This document shows, piece by piece, positions 56,801 through 64,000 of a stretch of DNA of 64,000 nt; positions within the stretch are counted from its first letter, which is position 1, and every line of letters begins with the position of its first letter. The stretch comes from Mactra quadrangularis (Eukaryota; Mollusca; Bivalvia; Venerida; Mactridae), in assembly GCA_025267735.1 (NCBI GenBank), contig CM046297.1, forward strand, positions 36,420,011-36,484,010, given 5' to 3'. Position numbers and translations under genes: made by a program. The notes beneath the pieces are model-generated. The model was not told the DNA's origin, did not search any database, and saw nothing but the letters and a program-made list of their open reading frames with translations.

Positions 56801-58145
56801 TTATCTTCAAGTGGTGCCATTCCAGTGTTTTCTTTACTCAGGGACTTTACATATTTCGCTTGGATGGTTTGTTGTTATCGTCCAAGTGGTGTGTTTCGAT
56901 GGTTTTTGTATGAAAAGTAGGCTTTGCGCTCTAATATATGGGTCCTGGCTTTGAATAATTTTTATTTTCTTATTATAATTAATCTGAGTCTGTTCTGGTC
57001 TTTCTCATGCGTTTGTATAGTTAGGCTTACTTCCTTAGAGCTGACGATGCTGGCTTAGTGATCCAGGGCTTCATGTGATAGGTGCATTTGATCGTCTTGA
57101 AGCTGTGTCGGTCTACCCTAAATGTACATCATAGATGTTCTGTATAGGCATTTACCATTTCCGTCAAATCCATCAACAACTGTTTCAGTCCTATCTTCAT
57201 GCCAGTAATGTCAGCCTTCTTGTAGATGATGAAGGTTCTGGGTGGTGAGTGAGTCTTGTTTTATTTTAGACAGGCCTCCACATAGACTGCTTCATGGTCT
57301 GATATTCCAGGGATCACCTCAACTGTATTGATAAGTGAGGGGTTATTGGTGAAGAACAGGTCCAGTATGTTTTCTGTGATGTCAGTTATCCTGGTGGGTT
57401 GACTTACCAGCTGGTGTAAGAATCAATCTGATAAAATTGTCAAGAGCTGCTTACTCAGAACAGTCTTTGTTACTGACTTCTTCACAAAGTTCTGTGGCCA
57501 ATTTATGTCCCTAAGATTGAATATACCGCCTGGTTATATACATGTGTGAATCAATGGGGATTCTGGATAGGCAAGTGACTTACTGTGTAAGGTTATCTGG
57601 ATTGTCTGAATCTGGTGCGCGATAGCATGCTCCAACAAATAGGTTCTTTATGCCTGTCATGCTGACCTGTACCCAAAGCATTTCACATGTTATGTCAGCC
57701 TTCAATTCGGTAGTTTCCATTGACTGGAGATGACTGTGGACTAGAAAAAGCTACCGCCCTTCCTTTTCTACCTGTCTTGTCTGTAATTTATACATTCATT
57801 GGCGGAATTTCTCAGCACTGAGATGTTCATCTGTCATCCAGGATTCAGTACCAATGATGATGTCTGCCCCAATTGAATTGCAGATATTATCAAATGAGGT
57901 TTTCTTGCCTGTAATGTATTGGCAGTTGATGTTTCGTACCTTTAATGAAATATCAGATCGCTTGCCCTTGCTAAAATGGATGAGTTGCTGGAAACCTGTA
58001 GCCGCGTCAATGATAAAAGGTACTGAAGCACGGCTAGAGTTACGGATTTTTTATAACATGGATATTTTTCAATTTTTAAACTAATAGTGCTCTGATTTTA
58101 ATTTCAGAACTGAATGCAGACAGTGAAGAAGAGACTACACTTTGA
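50745..58145 (+). CDS. MEGF/Draper-like type I receptor (gene span, 5 exons, 510 residues)
   Basis: Exons 50745-50802, 51763-52689, 54561-54696, 55167-55540 and 58108-58145 join with matching phases (1,1,2,1) and GT-AG junctions to one frame of 1533 nt. Layout: signal peptide 1-~16; EGF/furin-like cysteine-rich ectodomain ~20-328; Tyr/Asp/Glu-rich stalk 330-350; transmembrane helix ~354-372; cytosolic tail 373-510 with YDYIDI, YLRP, YLTPVY, YDEIQY, YLEL; C-terminus ETTL. Known relatives (MEGF10/11, Draper, CED-1, SCARF) bind apoptotic cells or microbes and signal through phosphotyrosine motifs; a similar role here is inferred. The ectodomain is shorter than in MEGF10/Draper and there is no EMI domain. 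The tail's repeated YLxP/YLEL motifs resemble the expanded bivalve receptors of this type. Confidence 0.88.
50935..51010 (+). repeat. tRNA-like SINE fragment in intron 1
   Basis: gactaaccgttggaattcga, gcccagaaggggcag and tggttcaaacctactggg resemble the head of the gtcgatagcgcag SINE family. The A box is degraded. Confidence 0.4.
51284..51410. mobile_element. tgttcagta MITE family, partial copy 3
   Basis: gtgttcagtaacttctgtta then acaactcaacccgtgcaata parallels the left half of 14706-14916. The right half is missing. It lies in intron 1 of the MEGF-like gene. Confidence 0.65.
51763..52689 (+). CDS. MEGF-like gene, exon 2 (whole cysteine-rich ectodomain)
   Basis: Acceptor tgtatttttcag ends at 51762; the donor AAAC|GTAAGC is at 52689/52690. 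One uninterrupted 927-nt exon, phase 1 at both ends, encodes 309 residues with about 54 cysteines. The spacing is of EGF-like and furin-like type ([42 protein letters not shown]). Aromatic-Gly-x-x-C steps (YGSLC, FGHYC, YGNKC, YGRHC) mark repeat ends as in MEGF proteins. Sequons at DNCS, NNET, RNCS and NNAT allow glycosylation. The phase 1-1 border is typical of shuffled extracellular modules. Confidence 0.92.
52690..54428. other. intron 2 of the MEGF-like gene
   Basis: AT-rich, no further exon or transposon recognised. Short frames at 53509-53885 lack splice signals. Near 53730-53840 the atgtatgacgtac and acatgta motifs recur. Confidence 0.45.
54429..54528. repeat. 25-bp minisatellite, 4 copies, next to an acceptor
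   Basis: Unit atattctgaaatgtatgacg then taacg. The array ends 32 bp before the acceptor of exon 3, so copy number could alter the branch-point region. Confidence 0.9.
54561..54696 (+). CDS. MEGF-like gene, exon 3 (stalk and transmembrane helix)
   Basis: Acceptor tttgtttcag; donor TAAAAG|GTAAAT. Phase 1 in, phase 2 out. It encodes an acidic tyrosine-rich stalk ([18 protein letters not shown]) and the helix [18 protein letters not shown], followed by K-R. Tyrosines in such acidic extracellular surroundings are candidates for sulfation (inference). Confidence 0.88.
55167..55540 (+). CDS. MEGF-like gene, exon 4 (cytosolic tail)
   Basis: Acceptor atgtttttcag; donor CTAG|GTAAGA. Phase 2 in, phase 1 out; 374 nt. 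It encodes the main cytosolic tail: a Gln/Asn-rich section, then [31 protein letters not shown] and the start of YLEL. Several fit YxxI/L or YxxP docking motifs for SH2 domains; a strict ITAM spacing is not present. Confidence 0.88.
55575..58085 (-). pseudogene. antisense degenerate LINE (endonuclease and RT) in the last intron
   Basis: Read on the minus strand with several frame changes. AP-endonuclease part near 57,990-57,800 ([26 protein letters not shown]), then [13 protein letters not shown] and [12 protein letters not shown]. Next [18 protein letters not shown] and [18 protein letters not shown] (RT fingers), then [20 protein letters not shown] and FADDAIIYR (RT motifs B and C) near 56,100-55,980, with YLGVDLQ-type sequence near 55,780. 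Stops and indels abolish function. It makes up almost all of intron 4 of the MEGF-like gene. Confidence 0.82.
58108..58145 (+). CDS. MEGF-like gene, exon 5 (PDZ-ligand terminus)
   Basis: Acceptor gattttaatttcag; phase 1. Encodes [12 protein letters not shown] and TGA. It completes YLEL and adds an acidic end with T-T-L, a class I PDZ-binding consensus (S/T-x-hydrophobic). The 3' UTR follows; no clear AATAAA before the SINE piece at 58258. Confidence 0.85.
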
Positions 58146-58257
58146 AAGAACACAAGTGCTGATTCTATGTATTTTAGATACCAACACATCTATATTTTTC
58201 ATACTGCAATAATTTCTGCATGATATGTACATTTAAAAATGATGTAACACACCATAC

Positions 58258-58345
58258 GAGGCGTAGTGGTAAGCATGTCTGACTTCGAATCCGGAGATCA
58301 CGGGTTCGAACCCGGTCGCAGTAGGTCATACGCTATACATGAGTT
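58258..58345 (+). repeat. tRNA-Arg-like SINE head
   Basis: gcgtagtggtaagcatgtct, gacttcgaatccggagatc and cgggttcgaacccgg match the head of the SINE at 1398-1580. Body absent; it lies within or just after the 3' UTR of the MEGF-like gene. Confidence 0.7.
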
Positions 58346-58354
58346 TATAAAATT

Positions 58355-58640
58355 TATAACATTGACATCATTTATAACAGTTATAACATTTATGACATTG
58401 ACATCATTTATAACACTTATAACATTTATAACATTGACATCATTTATAACACATATAACATTTATTACTTCGTCATCATTTATGACACTTATAACATTTA
58501 TAACATTGACTTCATTTATAACATTTATTACTTAGACATCATTTATGACACTTTTAACATTTATAACTTCGACATCATTTATGACACTAATAACATTAAT
58601 AACATTGACATCATTCATAACACTAATAACATTTATAACA
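58355..58640. repeat. ~27-bp AT-rich minisatellite
   Basis: Variants of acatttataacattgacatc then atttatgacactta repeated about ten times. Both strands stay open only because of composition. Confidence 0.9.
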
Positions 58641-58984
58641 TTTTTGTTTAGGTGCATGCTAACTGTAATCTCTGCTTTAAAAATGTAGCAATGTATTATA
58701 TGTGTATGCTTTGGTATGTATAAATGTGTGTGCGTGTACTTATGCAACTAAAATTTGCAAAAAAGCTAGAATTTCCAGCAAAATGTCTTAGTAGATATTC
58801 CTATTGATCTGTTATAGGTGACATTCAGTATGAAAATATATAAGCTATCATATCAAGAATGACACCAACAAAAACAAAGACCTACTACACTGCCAAAAAA
58901 GAGGGTTTTTAGATTTAAAATACAATGGCGATCAATAAACCGGCTCACCATTTTTGGAAAGACTTAATCTCAAATTTAGTTGTT

Positions 58985-59185
58985 AACCAATTACTAGACA
59001 CGTTCTTCCCTCAGAGACTGACAACTGTCATATGTGATTAAGAATCAGTGGTAGGACGGCGAAGGGCCATAGCAATCAATTCATGACAATCTCCCCAAAG
59101 TATGCCCTGCCTTGGACGCAAACCCTCAACCTTTCAAACAGTTGACAGCATGCTACCAACTGATCTAGCCATGAGACTTTCTTTT
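58985..59185 (-). repeat. diverged SINE, minus strand
   Basis: On the minus strand a head-like tagatcagttggtagcatgc then gaaaggttgagggtttgcgt precedes, by ~60 bp, cctaccactgattcttaatc and tgacagttgtcagtctctga, the order of the 32433 family. Confidence 0.6.
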
Positions 59186-59373
59186 ATGTTTAAAACTAAA
59201 TTCTGCAAATATGAGCACATTTTTATGAAGTATAATTTTATTGAGTATGACTGTATGTTATATATAATTACAAAATAAAAACTGTCATTAGACTGTTATC
59301 TGGGATTCAGATATGTGTGGTTTTTCTCTGTAGCATAAGCACACTTTGAGAAATGCTGTCAAGAAACTACTTA

Positions 59374-60360
59374 CAGTAAAAGTTCGCTGGCTCGAACTAG
59401 AGGGGACGTGAAAAATGATTCGAGAGAGCCAAGTGTTCGACCCGACCGACCTTCGTCCAAGTACGACGTTATTACTTCCCCTTGTTTCGTTATTGTTTTT
59501 AAATTTGTCATCTCCCTTGGTTAAGTATATAACCCGAACACACGGTCCATTCATGTGTCATGTATACGTAGTTAGTAATTATGCAAATTAAATTGCCAAC
59601 TACATATTTGTTGTGCGTTATTTTTATGAACATGATTACGATATAAATAAGTAGTAGTAGATGAATTGATTTCTTTAATGTGGTTACATGTAAGTGAGAG
59701 AGGTTCGATTTGACCGGGTCCTCCAGTAAGATTTTTTCCGCCGTTGTATATGTGTGTATATTCTGTTCTAACATTTTGATCCTTAATTTGGACTTACTTT
59801 TTACCGAAATTGCACGAACTTTTTTATCAGTTTTTTATTAATTAAAACTAACATACACGCTGTATATGCGCTAACTAATTTTTAGCGAGACTTCATTTAC
59901 TCGTTTTATACTTTATTTTTAATCATACCATGACATTTTATAATATGTGCCTGTCTACAAGTTGCAGTCAACAAACAATTATATTGTTAAGCAATTTTTA
60001 AGCAACATTATAAACAATATATTTACTAATCACAATGTGTTGGGCAAATTGACATCAATTAACAAATCTATTGTTAAGCGATTAAAATCAATTAACAATT
60101 CTAATGTTAAGCGACAAACAATGATTAAGGTCATTGAAAGGTCATGTGAAAGTCTATTGTTCGAGAGAGACAATTGTATTTAAGTGTATTTGTAAACCAC
60201 GGGACCTAGATATTGATTCGAGAGTTCGACTCAGTCCTGTTCGACGCAACAGAGGTTGACTAATATAGATATAGAAGGGAAATTGATCGGTGCTAGACAA
60301 TGTGTTCGACTCGGCCAATTAATTCGACCCGGTGGTGTTCGAGTGAATGAACTTATACTG
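59374..60360. mobile_element. ~0.99-kb pogo/Tigger-like non-autonomous element
   Basis: Ends cagtaaaagttcgctggctc then gaac, and the inverse gttcgagtgaatgaacttat then actg. They are flanked by TA on both sides (59372-59373, 60361-60362). Many ttcgac/ttcgag motifs lie near both ends (cgagagagccaagtgttcga, gagagttcgactcag). CAGTA-type termini with TA targets are typical of pogo-like transposons. No transposase frame. Confidence 0.7.
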
Positions 60361-60481
60361 TATGTATATATGTCATTATATTGCATAATAAACAGTGCAC
60401 TTTTACATCGATAATTCAGCATATATGTGTTTTAATATTGAATTCTTCCAAGAAAATCATGCATAATGGAGGTTTGTTAAA

Positions 60482-60745
60482 AATGGTAATTTAGGGTTCA
60501 ACAGCAACAGTGTTCCGGACTTCTTAGGATCCCAAAAACTTGAGAGGAATCCTGGAATTTCTAACTGGGATTTAGTCAGGATCCCTGAAAAATTGCCCTG
60601 TTTTATGTCAATTTATAATTTCCATGGTTTTGTTATTACAATTTGTTATTTTAAATTTACTTTATTGGAAGAATCCCTAATTGAAGAGAAATTTCTATAA
60701 CAAACAAACCTGGGATTCCTTTAGGATCCTTAGTAAAAACATTCA
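60482..60745 (+). repeat. old dispersed repeat, copy 2
   Basis: tagggttcaacagcaacagt, gttccggacttcttaggatc, ggaatcctgg, ctgggatttagtcaggatcc: same order as the minus strand of 880-985. Confidence 0.45.
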
Positions 60746-60775
60746 GTGTCAACACTACATGTGGTATTTTTTTGT

Positions 60776-60995
60776 AATTTTAATGATTTAGAAGATGAAT
60801 TTCATTTTGTTATATATTGCCCATGTTTTAATGATATGAGACGATCTTATCTTAATACTTAATTTTATAAAAACCCTAGTATGTTTGAATCTATTTAATT
60901 ATTAAATAGGGAAAATAAAAATACATTGATTAAATTACATAAGTTTATCAAAATAGCCTGTGTGAGAAGAAATTCTATGATAAGTTGATAATGTA
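60776..60995 (+). pseudogene. LINE C-terminal fragment
   Basis: DLEDEFHFVIYCPCFNDMRR, then a stop, SMFESI and LIKLHKFIKIACVRRNSM. This matches the common C-terminal pattern (EDEFHF--CP-F---R---) of several non-LTR elements. In-frame stops at two places. The AT-rich sequence to about 61150 is probably its 3' UTR. Confidence 0.75.
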
Positions 60996-61175
60996 AACTA
61001 TTTTACAGTTCTAATTTTGCATTCTCATTAATAATATGGTACATTTCTGTTGAATATGTACAATTTTGTCAATTGTTTGTATTTCTTTTAAATTGTACAA
61101 TGTATTTGTGTCTAGATGTCTATGTAATAGAGGTCGTCTATGTAATCGTTGCGTTTACAATCATAGCCATTTCAT

Positions 61176-61435
61176 TACACACTAATATTTAGGAGTGGTT
61201 TTTTTTACAATTTTTTAGTTTAGTCCTTTAAACTTATTTTATAAACTTACCTTTACATAGACTTTTTAGAACTCATAAGAGCATGTACGCTTTTAGAATA
61301 AATGTTAAATAATATCAAAGTGGCATGTTTAAGTCAGGAAAATGTTGTTCATGCATTAGCTTATTCACCCATCTAGTGGACAAGTCCATTTTTTAAAGTA
61401 CAAAAACATGCATGACCTGGAATACGACCTGTATA
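61176..61435 (+). repeat. dispersed ~260-bp repeat, copy 2
   Basis: Matches 33303-33558 (attacacactaatatttagg, atatcaaagtggcatgttta, gttcatgcattagcttattc). Confidence 0.7.
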
Positions 61436-61465
61436 TATTTGTATATATTGTAACAATGTACATAC

Positions 61466-61730
61466 ACTGGTGTCCAAAAGTTTCTTTACACATTTTAAAT
61501 TTTGATATTATTGGAAAATATTTTGATGTATTTAAATTGTCGTTATTAGTTTCAAAACTAATGTGCAGTTTACCATTAATTGTCAATTATGTTCTTTGAT
61601 GCATTTAAATTATCAAAATATACAATAAACATATAAAACATAATAATGATGTCAGCAATAGTTTTGCCATTAAATAAATAGAAAAATAATATAAAAAATA
61701 CATGTGTAAAGAAACTTTTAGATCCCAGTG
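61466..61730. mobile_element. 265-bp mariner/Tc1-like MITE
   Basis: cactggtgtccaaaagtttc then tttacacat pairs with the right end (atgtgtaaagaaactttt, agatcccagtg). TA precedes the left end; the right site is tt, probably mutated. AT-rich interior. Confidence 0.75.
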
Positions 61731-61867
61731 TTTTGTATAAGTTAAATAAATATATGTTCTTTTTTCTGTTTTGAATAAAATATTCCATTAAATACTTATG
61801 TACATATTTTAAGAATTAACTATATTAGCATGTTTGTAGATTTTAAAGTATTTAATATGTATGTATA

Positions 61868-62367
61868 CAGGGACCATCAAAAGTTTGGAAACAAAGAAAA
61901 CTTAATAAATTTCTTCAATTTTATCATTGCTTTTGTAGTACCATTTATTAAGATATAGTTAGTCTGGCTAATATATAATCTATGGTGGCATATTTCTGCC
62001 AACAGATAACCACATAACTAACAGGTTATTTAAGTGGTTAACTAGTTACGGTAACTAATTAACCACTTAAATAACGTGTTAATTATGTGGTTATCTGTTT
62101 GCAGAACAATGCCACCATATAATTTAAACAAACTTCATGAATGTATCATGTATTTAAGATATATTATTTAAGCATCTGACATTCTAATGTCTCCAAAACG
62201 AAGATAAATGTACTTAATTTCATGACTTAGTTTTTTTTATATTACTTTTATATTCTCAACGATAAATACATGCAGTACCACAACAAATAATAGAACAATA
62301 ATAAAAAGCTACTTACCGGTAGAAGTTCAGCAAAGTAAAAATGTCTCCAAACTTTTGGTGGGTACTG
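61868..62367. mobile_element. 500-bp mariner-like element with nested palindrome
   Basis: Ends cagggaccatcaaaagtttg then gaaac, and the inverse gtctccaaacttttggtggg then tactg, with TA on both sides (61866-61867, 62368-62369). No transposase. The palindrome at 61981-62119 sits inside. Confidence 0.8.
61981..62119. mobile_element. 139-bp palindromic MITE, nested
   Basis: tatggtggcatatttctgcc, aacagataaccacataacta and ggttatttaagtggttaact are mirrored by the second half up to gccaccata. The two arms are ~65 bp with a minimal loop near gttacggtaac. Confidence 0.8.
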
Positions 62368-62369
62368 TA

Positions 62370-63476
62370 CATGGTTTACTTATTGTATTTAACAGAATTG
62401 ACATAATTGTGATACTTTCTGACAAAATTCAAGTGGACTAGTGGTAGAGCGTCCAATTTCCATTCATTCCTGAAATCCCAAACAAAAATGAATAACTTAT
62501 CACTCCGTTAATAATGTATAAAAGAATCATAAATTATGAGGAAAACTCTTTTAAAAATATTTTCAAATCTGTTTCTGATTTATTTTTACTATAGAAAACA
62601 ATGTACTTTTGTTTTATATATATGTATTTCATATTATATTTTTGCATAAACTGCATCCCCATGGGAGAGCAATGGAGGATATCAGACTTTTTTTAGGGGA
62701 GGGGTCGAAACTTTTTCTGGGGGGTACTCTTATGGTTGGGTACATTTTGAAAAACTCCATCTCGATCCACATGTGGGGACTTTTAATTTGGGTCTTCAAA
62801 CCCCTGATAAAATCACACCCCTGCAGGGACATTTGGATGGTAACATGCTTAAATAATGTGTGGCTATAAACACACTAGATCTTGCAATATTTGGTGAGAA
62901 AAAACCATATACATGCAGCCATCTGGTACAACATAGAAAGTTGGAAGGTAAAAAACAGGTCTTTTCCAGGCTATCCTCCTGGGACCATATTGCCCCTGGG
63001 TAGGGGGAAGGGGATGCTGGTTATGAATACATGTAATTGTTTGTCTGTGTTTTTATTTATTAATAAATGTATAATCTTTGTCATGGTCATTGTAAACAGC
63101 AAATGTCATTTGATTTTTTTTAACTTGGCATGTCACATTAGCTAAAGGTGAAATTTGTTTCGTCAAAAATGGGGGGAAATGAAAATTTTCAGAATTTTCT
63201 ATTACATTGTATAATCAATTAAAACCCAAGTTTTCATGAAATTAGATGATATATAGGTTAGCAAATTATAGTACTGAACAATCATGTTTTCGTGAAAATT
63301 AAATATTTTGAAACTGTATCTAACTGTTTCTAACATATTTTTCCCCAAAAAAGGATAAGTCCAAAATTAAAAGTACAATAACAACCATGTTTACAAAAAC
63401 TGATTTATACTGCATTTTGAGTAATAAAAAATGAATACTGATTTATAGGTTATTTGCTTCTTCAATGATAACCCCA
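62370..63476. other. intergenic sequence
   Basis: AT-rich with a tRNA-like snippet (agtggactagtggtagagcg, 62432-62452). A G-rich patch at 62690-62740 faintly resembles the G/C-tract MITE family. No gene recognised. Confidence 0.4.
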
Positions 63477-63708
63477 GTGGTGCTTTTCACATAAATTCTT
63501 ACGAAAAAAATATTCGCAATAAACATTAATAATACGCTATTTTTTGGCTTATCAATTCTAGATATTATACAAATTGTGTAGAATTGTGTATACCTTTTGA
63601 ACATCATATCATAGTTATGCTTATTATCCGTCTGACTTTGATGTGCTAAATATATGAAAACTGACTTACGATGATTTTTCGTAGAATTTTTTGTGAAAAA
63701 AACACCAC
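63477..63708. mobile_element. palindromic MITE, tcttacgaaaaaa family, copy 3
   Basis: Ends tggtgcttttcacataaatt then cttacgaaaaaaat, and the inverse cgtagaattttttgtgaaaa then aaacacca. Core gcttattatccgtctgactt is identical to copy 2. Confidence 0.8.
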
Positions 63709-63811
63709 AGGCCTGTTGCAAAGTTGGTAATGAATCAGAATTTTGAAATTTAGTTTACCTGTAACCGTTCAAATCCTAACTAGGGCGGTTGTACCATTCT
63801 ATGAAAATTGA

Positions 63812-64000
63812 ACCCATGTCGGTAGCGCAGTTGGTAGCGCGCTGGAATTTGGAATCTCTTGTCCTGAAGGGGGTACGGGTTTGAATCCCACCCGGGGTGT
63901 TTATACTCTTCCATGAATATTTGACCATAATGCAAATTTTCTTCCATTGATGAGATAATATGGAGCATTTTCTGGTATTGTTGACGGGCAGGTGAGTACT
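63812..64000 (+). mobile_element. SINE (gtcgatagcgcag family), cut by window end
   Basis: gtcggtagcgcagttggtag, tacgggtttgaatcccaccc, cttccatgaatatttgacca and gcaggtgagtact parallel 37628-37908; the 3' part lies outside the window. Confidence 0.85.

Overview
The window looks like nuclear DNA from a lophotrochozoan animal, most likely a bivalve mollusc. This is inferred from AT-rich sequence, small exons with GT-AG junctions in long introns, many tRNA-derived SINEs, many kinds of short inverted-repeat DNA transposons, broken non-LTR retrotransposons, and a MEGF/Draper-like receptor of a type that is expanded in bivalves. No bacterial operon, CRISPR array, rRNA gene or intact tRNA gene was found.

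Two protein-coding genes were assembled from exons whose reading phases agree at every junction. (1) Minus strand, 44086 down to 1592 and continuing past the last exon found: a Shisa-like single-pass membrane protein. Its six recognised exons (44023-44086, 19653-19796, 14956-15172, 13698-13837, 2514-2678, 1592-1699) encode a signal peptide, a furin-site pro-region, the six-cysteine Shisa-type ectodomain, a transmembrane helix followed by CCCC, and a basic Ser/Arg-rich tail with a QPAY motif. The C-terminal exon was not found. (2) Plus strand, 50745-58145: a complete five-exon, 510-residue type I receptor with a signal peptide, one 309-residue cysteine-rich EGF/furin-like exon (about 54 Cys), a Tyr/Asp/Glu-rich stalk, a transmembrane helix, a cytoplasmic tail with several tyrosine motifs, and a separate last exon ending in a class I PDZ ligand. 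The genes lie head to head, with start codons about 6.7 kb apart. Both encode predicted cell-surface adaptor or receptor proteins, but nothing in the sequence links their functions.

Layout. 1-1.6 kb: minisatellite, small MITE, SINE. 1.6-5 kb: two Shisa exons, a 398-bp transposon with a perfect 9-bp target duplication, and a 1.16-kb hAT-like element with a perfect 8-bp duplication. 6-9.1 kb: three head-to-tail copies of a ~0.89-kb Helentron-like unit. 11-12.8 kb: a 5'-truncated LINE with one frameshift. 13.5-15.2 kb: two Shisa exons, next to an inverted pair of 64-bp palindromic repeats. 15.4-44 kb: MITEs, satellites, a segmental duplication and SINEs inside Shisa intron 1 (split by the small exon at 19.7 kb). 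44-50.7 kb: intergenic DNA with LINE fragments and a SINE with a 13-bp target duplication. 50.7-58.1 kb: the MEGF-like gene, carrying an antisense ~2.5-kb LINE in its last intron. 58-64 kb: SINE pieces, a pogo-like and two mariner-like non-autonomous elements, one LINE fragment and MITEs.

All family assignments come from reading motifs by eye. Splice junctions are predictions checked only by consensus and phase.
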